This document shows positions 6,442 to 12,103 of a stretch of 12,103 nt of DNA, piece after piece. A model generated the notes under the pieces. It made no database searches. It was not told the DNA's origin and saw nothing but the letters and a program-made list of their open reading frames with translations. This stretch comes from Actinomycetota bacterium (GTDB lineage Bacteria > Actinomycetota > Actinomycetes > Streptosporangiales > Streptosporangiaceae). The DNA lies in assembly GCA_003140115.1 (NCBI GenBank), contig PLIQ01000141.1:13880-25982 (forward strand), written 5' to 3'. Numbering within the stretch: the stretch's first letter is position 1; each line of letters begins with the position of its first letter. Made by a program: the position numbers and the translations under genes.

Positions 6442-6496
6442 CGATCATCTCGCGGCCGCCTCGAACGGGCCCGCCAGGATCACGCCGAGATGATCG
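6442..6496. repeat. 11-bp perfect inverted repeat across the phosphatase/channel junction
   Basis: CGATCATCTCG (6442-6452) and its exact reverse complement CGAGATGATCG (6486-6496) are separated by 33 nt. One arm is in the last codons of the histidine-phosphatase gene, the other just ahead of the TMEM175 start. In the transcript this would form an intercistronic hairpin that could affect the weak ribosome site of the channel gene, stabilise mRNA or attenuate transcription. Confidence 0.6.
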
Positions 6497-7115
6497 TGTC
6501 CGTATCACCGGACAGCAACTGCTGCGGGATCTGGCTGAACGTGTACTGGGCGGAAGCCGCTCCCGGCACCAGGCTGAAGACCCAGATGACGTCGAAGCGA
6601 TCACCCGGCCACGGTTGCGGGATAACGGTGCCCGGCACGGTCGCCAGCGAGGTGGCGATGGCCGGGATGTGGTCGTGTTCCCAGCAGATGAGCACGATAC
6701 CGGAGTGGCTGCTCACCACGCTGGCGGCCAGCTCCGCCTCGCTGCCCTCGGGGAAGTCGGACACGATGGTCAGGCCGAGGCGGTCGGCCAGGCCCTGGAT
6801 CGTCTGGTGGGTCCGGTGCGCGGTGGTCTTGTCCGCGCTGCCGTAGTCGGGTGAGAGCAGCGTCGCCGGGGTCTGCAGTCCCGCTTGCAACGGCCCGAGG
6901 GCCGGGTCGAAGAGGACGGCCAGCGCGCCCGAGCGCTGCCAGCCCTGGGGCAGCAGGGAGTGCGGGTCCTCGTTGCCCTGGAAGTCGATGCCGAAGGGCG
7001 CGGTCGAAGCGGGGGCGGGCTGCCTGGCGGAGACCGGCGGCGGATCGGCGGGCTTCTCGCCGTGGCGGATGACGTAGATGGTGTCCGGCGGCGGGGTGGC
7101 GGCTGGCGAAGTCAT
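6480..7115 (-). CDS. histidine-phosphatase-fold (phosphoglycerate-mutase-like) protein
   Basis: A 211-residue protein. It opens with TIYVIRHGEKP, the RHG motif with the phosphate-accepting His18. A second arginine lies in AHRTHQTI (Arg101), as in the R-x-x-QT helix of the superfamily. The second catalytic-region histidine is in LICWEHDHIP (His147 or His149), a WEH variant of the usual HG motif. The Pro-rich insert (PADPPPVSARQPAPAS, 22-37) and the middle are not typical of metabolic phosphoglycerate mutases, so a small-molecule or protein phosphatase of unknown substrate is more likely. No signal peptide is seen. ATG 7115 has GAGGAG only 1 nt upstream, too close for normal initiation, so the start is approximate. 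It leads the pair with the TMEM175 channel and is divergent from the MoxR operon. Confidence 0.82.
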   Translation of the reverse strand: MTSPAATPPPDTIYVIRHGEKPADPPPVSARQPAPASTAPFGIDFQGNEDPHSLLPQGWQRSGALAVLFDPALGPLQAGLQTPATLLSPDYGSADKTTAHRTHQTIQGLADRLGLTIVSDFPEGSEAELAASVVSSHSGIVLICWEHDHIPAIATSLATVPGTVIPQPWPGDRFDVIWVFSLVPGAASAQYTFSQIPQQLLSGDTDTIISA

Positions 7116-7203
7116 GCTCCTCAGTGTGCGACGCCGTTCCCGGTGGTGGGTATGGTTTGCCCAGGTGTCACTCCGCCGGGGCACACACGAAACGCGAGGC
7201 TCG
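7116..7203. promoter_or_regulatory. divergent promoter region (phosphatase/channel versus MoxR operon)
   Basis: This 88-bp gap must drive both directions. On the plus strand TATGGT (7151-7156) fits a -10 box about 48 nt before the ATG at 7204; a -35 candidate around 7127-7132 (TGCGAC) with an 18-nt spacer is weak. A ribosome site, GCGAGGC, lies a few nt before 7204. No clear operator is seen. Confidence 0.35.
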
Positions 7204-8127
7204 ATGACCAGCCGCCAGCCGGGAAACGCGCCGCAGACCGGAGGAGTCACTGGTCAGTGGCAGCTGGTGCTGCCGCTGACCTTGCTGATCATCCTGGGCC
7301 TGGCCGGGCTGCGCGGGGTGGTGGTGACACCCCGGTGGAACGGCCCGCTGCACCAGGACGGCGTGGCCATCGGGGTCGCGCTCGAGGTCGTGCTCGTCAC
7401 CCTGCTCGTGATCACGTTCAGGCGGCGGGCCGCCGCGCAACGCACCCAGACGTACAACCTGGTGGCGGCCAAGCTGCGCGAGATCCTCATCCTGGTCATC
7501 ATCATCGGGATGATCGGCGTGGTGGTCGCCGTGCTCACCGCGCTGCACCTGCACTCGTTCAACCCGAAGACCAAGCCGAACGGCAAGCCCCTCGGCGGCC
7601 CGCCACCGACGCTCAAGCTGCCGCGGCCGGGATCACAGCACGCCTCGGCCGTGCACTTCCCGCTGGCCGCGCTGCTGTACGCGCTGATCATCGTGGTCCT
7701 GCTGGCCGCGGTGGTGCTCAGCATCTGGTGGGCCCGGCGGTTCCATGTGGCTGCCGCGGGCCGGGACGACGGCCTCATCGCCGAGGACTCCGAGGACCTG
7801 CGGGAGGCGGTGGAATCCGGCCGGTCGGCGCTGCGCACCATCGACGACGCGCGGGCGGCCATCATCGCCTGCTACGTGGCCATGGAGACCAGCCTGGCCG
7901 AGCGGGGCGCGGCCCGGACGGCCGCCGACACGCCCGACGAGCTGCTGGCCCGGGCCACCACGAGCGGCATTGTGCACGGCGGTGCCGCGGGCCGGCTGAC
8001 CGCGCTGTTCTACGAGGCCAGGTTCTCCAGCCACCCGCTGGAGGCCGGGCAGCGGGACGCGGCCGAACAGGCCCTGGACGAGCTGGCCGAGGCGTTGGCC
8101 GAGGACCAGGTCAGAGCGGGCACATGA
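7204..8127 (+). CDS. DUF4129-domain membrane protein, first gene of MoxR/DUF58 operon
   Basis: A 307-residue protein with four predicted membrane helices (about 19-38, 53-72, 93-115, 152-176). After these comes a soluble C-terminal DUF4129 domain (about 209-290) with the family pattern ARAAIIACYVAMETSLAERG, then TPDELLARA and LTALFYEARFSSHPL. A Pro/Gly/Lys-rich loop (118-143) lies between helices 3 and 4 and is likely extracytoplasmic. DUF4129 is known to sit next to, or be fused with, transglutaminase-like domains in MoxR/DUF58 clusters; no transglutaminase domain is present here. ATG 7204 is chosen because GAGG lies 5 nt upstream and residues before it would be an atypical Arg-rich stretch. 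The stop overlaps the next start by 4 nt (ATGA), implying translational coupling. Biochemical role unknown. Confidence 0.87.
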   Translation: MTSRQPGNAPQTGGVTGQWQLVLPLTLLIILGLAGLRGVVVTPRWNGPLHQDGVAIGVALEVVLVTLLVITFRRRAAAQRTQTYNLVAAKLREILILVIIIGMIGVVVAVLTALHLHSFNPKTKPNGKPLGGPPPTLKLPRPGSQHASAVHFPLAALLYALIIVVLLAAVVLSIWWARRFHVAAAGRDDGLIAEDSEDLREAVESGRSALRTIDDARAAIIACYVAMETSLAERGAARTAADTPDELLARATTSGIVHGGAAGRLTALFYEARFSSHPLEAGQRDAAEQALDELAEALAEDQVRAGT

Positions 8128-8702
8128 GCGCCAAGGACGCCATCCGGGACGAGCGGGACGCCGGCGGGACCATCAGCCCCTGGGTCGGCACGACCCCGGA
8201 GCTCGGTGTCGCGGCGGTGCTGGTCGGCGCGGCGGCCGTGGCCGGCTACACCATGGCGGGCTGGCCGGGCCTGGCGGTGGTCGCGGTGGCCACGGCGGCG
8301 ATCGCCATGGTGGTGCTGCGGATCCTGCTGCCGCAGCTGACCCCGGACGTGGCCAAGACGGCCATCCAGAAGCCGCAGACCCGGACGCTGACCGGCTACT
8401 CGCACCGCCGGTTCGTGGTGCACACCGCGACGACCAGCGAGGCTTACTACAACAGCGAGCTGCGGCCGGTGCTCGAGCACCTGCTCGCCGCCCGGCTGGC
8501 CGAACGGCACAACGTGAACCTCTACCAGGACCCCGAAGCGGCCCGCAGGCTGCTGTGCCGCAATCCCCGGGACGCCGACCTGTGGCGCTGGCTCGACCCG
8601 GCTACCAGGCCGACCAGTGCACCCAGGGGCGCGATAGGCGACAAGCGTGGTATACCGCGTCGCACCATGGCGCGCCTCATCGACCGATTGGAGAAGCTCT
8701 GA
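8124..8702 (+). CDS. conserved two-TM protein of the MoxR operon
   Basis: A 192-residue protein starting at the ATG inside ATGA, overlapping the DUF4129 stop. It has a polar N-terminus (1-24), two adjacent hydrophobic helices (about 28-43 and 48-69, Ala/Val/Gly-rich), then a soluble domain. That domain contains GYSHRRFVVHTATTSEAYYN, LRPVLEHLLAARLAERH, a middle CRNPRDADLWRWLDP and the C-terminal helix GIPRRTMARLIDRLEKL. I do not know a named domain for it, but its place between DUF4129 and MoxR genes, and its coupled joins, mark it as a component of the same system. It may be a membrane anchor or adaptor for the ATPase; this is inference. The stop TGA overlaps the MoxR ATG by one base (TGATG). 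Confidence 0.82.
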   Translation: MSAKDAIRDERDAGGTISPWVGTTPELGVAAVLVGAAAVAGYTMAGWPGLAVVAVATAAIAMVVLRILLPQLTPDVAKTAIQKPQTRTLTGYSHRRFVVHTATTSEAYYNSELRPVLEHLLAARLAERHNVNLYQDPEAARRLLCRNPRDADLWRWLDPATRPTSAPRGAIGDKRGIPRRTMARLIDRLEKL

Positions 8703-9739
8703 TGGGCCCCGAGCAGTATCTGCCCGCGGGGGCGACCCCCCGGATCCCCCCGCAAGAAGCCGCTCAGAGCTGCACGGCCATCCTGGACGAGCTCGAGCGC
8801 GCGGTCGTCGGCCGCCGCCGGACCCTGGAGCTGGTGCTGATCGGCATCCTGGCCGGCGGCCACGTGCTGCTGGAGGACCTGCCCGGGCTGGGCAAGACGC
8901 TGATTGCCCGGTCCTTCGCCCGGGTGCTCGGCCTGGACTTCGCCCGCATCCAGTTCACCCCCGACCTGCTGCCCTCCGATGTGGTCGGCGCCCCGCTGTA
9001 CGACCAGCGGTCGGCCGAGATGGTGTTCCGGCCGGGGCCGGTGTTCACCCAGCTGCTGCTGGCCGACGAGATCAACCGGACGCCGCCCAAGACCCAGGCG
9101 GCGCTGCTGGAGGCCATGGGCGAAGGCCAGGTGAGCGTGGACGGGCAGACCCGGATGCTGCCGCAGCCGTTCATCGTCTTGGCCACCGACAACCCGATCG
9201 AGTACGAGGGCACCTACGAGCTGCCCGAAGCCCAGCTCGACCGGTTCCTCATGCGGCTGCGCCTGGGCTACCTGACCAGCGGGGACGAGACCGACATGCT
9301 CCGGCGGCGGGTGGCCCGCGCCCGCGAGCAGGTCGAGCTCAACGCGGTGACCGGCCCCGATGGCGTGCTGGCCATGCGGGAGTCGCTCGAGCAAGTGGAG
9401 ATCACGCCTGACCTGCTCGACTACATCGTGGCCATCATCCGGGCGACCAGGAGCGACGCGCAGGTGCAGGTCGGCGCCAGCCCGCGCGGCGGCCTGGCCC
9501 TGGTCCAGCTGGCCCGCGGCCAGGCCTTGCTGAACAAGCGTGACTACGTGATCCCCGACGACATCAAGCAGGTGGCGGTGCCCGCGCTGGCGCACCGGGT
9601 GACGCTGCGGCCCGAGCTGTGGGTCCGCCAGGTCTCCTCCGACGACGTGGTCGCCAAGCTGCTCGCCGCCGTGCCGACGCCGAAAACCGACCCGACCACG
9701 CGCGCCGACCGCGGCCCGGATCCGGCGGTCAGCAGCTGA
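8702..9739 (+). CDS. MoxR-family AAA+ ATPase
   Basis: A 345-residue protein of normal MoxR length. Walker A is DLPGLGKT (59-66), Walker B LLLADEINR (118-126), sensor 1 VLATDNPIEYEGTYELPEAQ (159-178) followed by LDRF, and sensor 2 GASPRGGLAL with Arg262. The family usually has ATQNP at sensor 1; here it is ATDNP. MoxR ATPases form rings and are thought to act as chaperones that remodel or activate partner proteins, often DUF58/vWA proteins, at the membrane. GGAGAAG about 7 nt upstream of the ATG gives a good ribosome site in addition to the TGATG coupling. The tail beyond 325 (KTDPTTRADRGPDPAVSS) is disordered and probably variable. It is cytoplasmic, with no membrane helix. Confidence 0.95.
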   Translation: MGPEQYLPAGATPRIPPQEAAQSCTAILDELERAVVGRRRTLELVLIGILAGGHVLLEDLPGLGKTLIARSFARVLGLDFARIQFTPDLLPSDVVGAPLYDQRSAEMVFRPGPVFTQLLLADEINRTPPKTQAALLEAMGEGQVSVDGQTRMLPQPFIVLATDNPIEYEGTYELPEAQLDRFLMRLRLGYLTSGDETDMLRRRVARAREQVELNAVTGPDGVLAMRESLEQVEITPDLLDYIVAIIRATRSDAQVQVGASPRGGLALVQLARGQALLNKRDYVIPDDIKQVAVPALAHRVTLRPELWVRQVSSDDVVAKLLAAVPTPKTDPTTRADRGPDPAVSS

Positions 9740-11046
9740 TGTCCTATCTGATGCCGAACGACCCGGGCCGCCACGCGGCCGGCACCGCGGTGAGCGTGCG
9801 GTGGCGGTCGTCACGGCATGCCCGGCGGCTGCTCACGCTCGGCCTGTTCGGGGTGTTCATCGCCACGATTACCCGGCGCCCCGAGTTCGCGGGCCTGGCC
9901 GCCCCCGCGCTGCTGCTGCTCGCGGCCGGGCGGATCCAGCGGCGGCCGCCGCGGGTCGCGGTCCAGGGCCAGCCCAGCACCCGGCGGGCCTTCGAGGGCG
10001 AGCTGGTCGCCCTGGACGTGGCGACGGAAGACCCGGGCGACTGCACGGTCCGGTGGCTGTTGCAGCCGGGCCGGGAGATCGAGCCGGTCGGCGCCGTCAC
10101 CGCGGACGGGCCAGCGGCCCGCTTTATCGTCAGCCCGGACCGGTGGGGCCGGCGCGACCTGGGCACCTTGGACGTGGAGCTGCGTGACCGCTGGCGGCTG
10201 GCCGAGGGGCACCTGACCGTCACCTTGCCCAGGATCGACTGCTACCCGGCGCCGGCCCAGCAGCGGAGCCAGGTGGTGCTCAGCAGGCTCCCGAACCGGC
10301 TCGGGGAGCACCGGGCCCGCGTGTCCGGCGAGGGGATCGAGTTCGCCGGGGTGCGCGAGTACGTGCCGGGCGACCGCCAGCGCAGCATCAACTGGGCGGC
10401 GAGCACCAGGCGCGGGCGGCTGCAGGTGAACACGTTCGCGGCCGAGCGTTCCCAGGACGTGGTGCTGCTCACCGATGCCGCCTCCGACGTCGGCGAGCCG
10501 GGGTCATCGGCTCTGGACCTGGCGCTGCGCGGCGCGGCGGCGGCGGCCCGCGCCTACCTGGACGGCAGGGACCGGGTGGGCGTGATCACCTACCAGTGGG
10601 GCGGGGTGAGCTGGCTGCCGCCCGGGCTGGGCCGCCGGCAGGTGTACCGGATCATCGACTCCATGCTCTCCAGCGACGGCGGCTACGAGGGACCCGAGCG
10701 GAGCCTGCGCGGCGCGAGTTTCAGCCGCCTGCCGCGGGCCGCGCTGCCGCCCGGCGCCCTGGTCATCGTGTTCAGCCCGCTACTCGACCAGCGGTTCGTG
10801 GAGACCCTGCGGGACATGCGCGAACGCGGCTTCGCCATGCTGGTGGTGGACGTGCTCAACGCCGAGCCCCCGGTCCGGCGGCACAGCACGGACCGGATGG
10901 CCAGGCGGATCTGGCGGATGGAGCAGGAGGCGATCAGGTTCTCGCTGCGCGAGCTCGGCATCCCGGTCGTGCACTGGGACGGGGTCACGTCCCTGGACCT
11001 GCCGCTGGCCCCCTACACCAGGCGTCCCGTGGTGGCCCGCCGGTGA
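9739..11046 (+). CDS. DUF58-domain protein (MoxR partner)
   Basis: A 435-residue protein whose ATG overlaps the MoxR stop by one base. An N-terminal hydrophobic pair of helices (about 31-45 and 50-63) anchors it to the membrane. The DUF58 signature, EFAGVREYVPGDRQRSINWA, covers about 201-220, followed by ASTRRGRLQVNTF. A von-Willebrand-A-like domain follows: VVLLTDAASD (241-250) sits where vWA proteins carry the MIDAS metal motif, but the DxSxS pattern is degenerate. The rest, including LVIVFSPLLDQRF and FAMLVVDVLN, is alternating helix/strand as expected for a Rossmann-type vWA fold. DUF58 proteins are typical substrates or partners of MoxR ATPases. The function in this organism is unknown. 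The stop overlaps the next GTG by 4 nt (GTGA). Confidence 0.92.
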   Translation: MSYLMPNDPGRHAAGTAVSVRWRSSRHARRLLTLGLFGVFIATITRRPEFAGLAAPALLLLAAGRIQRRPPRVAVQGQPSTRRAFEGELVALDVATEDPGDCTVRWLLQPGREIEPVGAVTADGPAARFIVSPDRWGRRDLGTLDVELRDRWRLAEGHLTVTLPRIDCYPAPAQQRSQVVLSRLPNRLGEHRARVSGEGIEFAGVREYVPGDRQRSINWAASTRRGRLQVNTFAAERSQDVVLLTDAASDVGEPGSSALDLALRGAAAAARAYLDGRDRVGVITYQWGGVSWLPPGLGRRQVYRIIDSMLSSDGGYEGPERSLRGASFSRLPRAALPPGALVIVFSPLLDQRFVETLRDMRERGFAMLVVDVLNAEPPVRRHSTDRMARRIWRMEQEAIRFSLRELGIPVVHWDGVTSLDLPLAPYTRRPVVARR

Positions 11047-12103
11047 CCGCCCCTCGGCTGGCCGCGGCTGGCCCTCGGCTGGCCGCGGCGCTGCTCGGCG
11101 CGGGCTGCGTGATCTGGGCTGACACCGGGTCCGCGGTGGCCCACAAGGGCGACGCCGACCTGGCGCTGTTCCTGGCCATCTTCGGCGTGGCGGCGGGCGT
11201 GATACGGCTGGCCCTGGCTGGGGTCCCGGTGCCGGAGGACACCTTCCTGCTGCCCCCGCCGCTGCACGTATGGCTGGTGTTCCTGCAGACGCTGCGCCGG
11301 GTGCCGTGGGAGGAGGGCGCGCTGCTGGCCATCGTGTGGCTGGAGGTGCTGCACCGGTCCCCGCCCTGGCACACCGCGGTGCTCGGCGCCGCGCTGATCG
11401 CCTACCTGCGGGACAAGCGCGTTCTGTTGATTCTCGACAACTGCGAGCACCTGACCGATGCGGCCGCCGCGCTCGCTGAACAGCTGCACGCTTCAGCACC
11501 TCAGATCCACATTCTCGCAACTAGCCGTGAAGCTCTGCGCGTCGAGGGGGAACACGTCTACCGACTCGAACCGCTGGCGTTTCCGCCGGACGACCTGGAG
11601 CTGGCGGCGGTCGAGCTGTTGTCGTTTCCCGCCGTCCAGCTCTTCGTGGAGCGGGCGCAGGCGCACGGCCCGGGATTCGTCCTCGACGACGCCTCCGCGC
11701 CGCTCGTCGCGTCGGTGTGCCGCCGCCTCGACGGCATACCGCTCGCGCTCGAACTCGCGGCAGCCCGGCTGTCGTCCATGTCGCTGAAGCAGGTCAGCGA
11801 CCGGCTGGACCAGCGCTTCCGGCTGCTGACCGGCGGCAGCCGCAACGCGTTGCCGCGGCAGCAGACGCTGCAGGCCGCGGTCGACTGGTCGTTCGGGCTG
11901 CTCACCGAGCCCGAACGGGACGTGCTGCGGCGGCTGTCGGTGTTCGCCGGCGGCTTCGAGCTGGAAGCCGCAGAGGCGATCTGCGCGGCCGACAGCGCGG
12001 ACGCCTTCGACGTGCTGGACCTGGTCGGCTCGCTGGTCAGCAAGAGCCTCGTCGCCGCTGACCGGACCCCCGAGTCGGTACGGTACCGGCTGCTGGAGAC
12101 CAT
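11043..12103 (+). CDS. fused frame: MoxR-operon membrane protein N-terminus joined to AfsR/LuxR-type NB-ARC ATPase (partial)
   Basis: From GTG 11043 (overlapping the DUF58 stop) a single frame stays open to the window edge, 353 codons. Residues 1-122 are a small membrane protein fitting the fifth gene of the MoxR operon: hydrophobic segments near 12-25, 40-60, 75-82 and 107-122, ending PWHTAVLGAALIAYL. Residues 123 onward abruptly become the interior of a signal-transduction NB-ARC ATPase: RDKRVLLILDNCEHL (Walker B, 127-132), ILATSREAL (157-165), GIPLALELAAAR (231-242), LLTGGSRNALPRQQTL (261-276), then the winged-helix part LSVFAGGFELEAAEAIC and a final RLLET. The preceding 75-85 residues with the P-loop GxGGxGKT, normal in that family, are absent. 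The membrane protein also appears to lose its second half. It could be a real fusion, a decayed hybrid, or an assembly chimera; I cannot tell. Confidence 0.7.
   Translation, partial: MTAPRLAAAGPRLAAALLGAGCVIWADTGSAVAHKGDADLALFLAIFGVAAGVIRLALAGVPVPEDTFLLPPPLHVWLVFLQTLRRVPWEEGALLAIVWLEVLHRSPPWHTAVLGAALIAYLRDKRVLLILDNCEHLTDAAAALAEQLHASAPQIHILATSREALRVEGEHVYRLEPLAFPPDDLELAAVELLSFPAVQLFVERAQAHGPGFVLDDASAPLVASVCRRLDGIPLALELAAARLSSMSLKQVSDRLDQRFRLLTGGSRNALPRQQTLQAAVDWSFGLLTEPERDVLRRLSVFAGGFELEAAEAICAADSADAFDVLDLVGSLVSKSLVAADRTPESVRYRLLET
11051..11089 (+). repeat. in-frame 21-bp-period tandem repeat at the gene start
   Basis: CCCTCGGCTGGCCGCGGC occurs at 11051-11068 and again at 11072-11089. It encodes PRLAAAG then PRLAAAL at residues 4-17. 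The exact copy length and period of seven codons suggest slippage or recent duplication in the N-terminal segment. Confidence 0.8.
11403..11420 (+). other. junction between unrelated coding segments
   Basis: The protein changes family between Tyr121 and Arg126 (TACCTGCGGGACAAGCGC). Left of it, 7 of 126 codons end in A or T; right of it, 19 of the next 54 do. NB-ARC relatives typically read LRDRRLLLVLDNCEHL at this place, so CTGCGG could belong to either parent and may be a microhomology at the join. Confidence 0.65.

Noticed and set aside
8522..9814. Long minus-strand open frame opposite the MoxR gene
   Set aside because: The plus strand carries complete Walker A, Walker B and sensor motifs in frame. 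The opposite frame is His/Gln/Gly-rich and lacks any family features.
11043..11046. Treating the membrane part and the NB-ARC part as two separate genes
   Set aside because: There is no stop codon between them, and no start codon with a ribosome site is seen near the junction; the frame is continuous.

Overview
The window is a very GC-rich stretch with G/C-ending codons, GTG starts, short or overlapping gene joins and actinobacterial gene families: a LuxR-type large ATP-binding regulator, a MoxR/DUF58/DUF4129 cluster and an actinobacterial HhH-GPD family protein. It is most likely from a high-GC actinobacterium of the filamentous, Streptosporangiales- or Streptomyces-like kind. The genus cannot be fixed from the sequence alone.

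Left part (1-2663): the 3' end of an unrecognised gene is followed by an M55 D-aminopeptidase (DppA-like). A small membrane protein and a VOC/glyoxalase-fold protein lie on the minus strand, apparently co-transcribed. Divergent from these is an HhH-GPD-fold protein whose motif is present but whose catalytic aspartate is not obvious. Its stop codon sits inside a 27-bp-period tandem duplication that doubles a terminator-like hairpin.

Middle part (2664-7203): a 904-residue LAL-type LuxR regulator on the minus strand has a promoter that looks leaderless. Upstream is a roughly 420-bp gene-free segment. It holds a small operator-like palindrome, an unusual 74-nt imperfect palindrome built from four copies of one 12-bp unit, and a dense G-run block. 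Next is a minus-strand pair, a histidine-phosphatase-fold protein followed by a TMEM175-type (DUF1211) potassium channel, with an 11-bp inverted repeat across their junction.

Right part (7204-12103): a tightly coupled plus-strand operon in which every junction overlaps (4, 1, 1 and 4 nt). The order is DUF4129 membrane protein, small conserved two-TM protein, MoxR AAA+ ATPase, DUF58 protein and a fifth membrane protein. MoxR ATPases with DUF58 and DUF4129 partners are generally thought to act as chaperone or assembly systems at the membrane or envelope, but the client here is unknown.

The most notable feature is that the fifth gene, after about 122 membrane-protein codons, continues in the same frame into the middle of an unrelated AfsR/LuxR-type NB-ARC ATPase (LLILDNCEHL onwards). 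The P-loop is missing, and the share of G/C-ending codons drops abruptly at the join. This is either a real recombination-born gene fusion or an assembly chimera; the window cannot distinguish them. The downstream end runs off the window.
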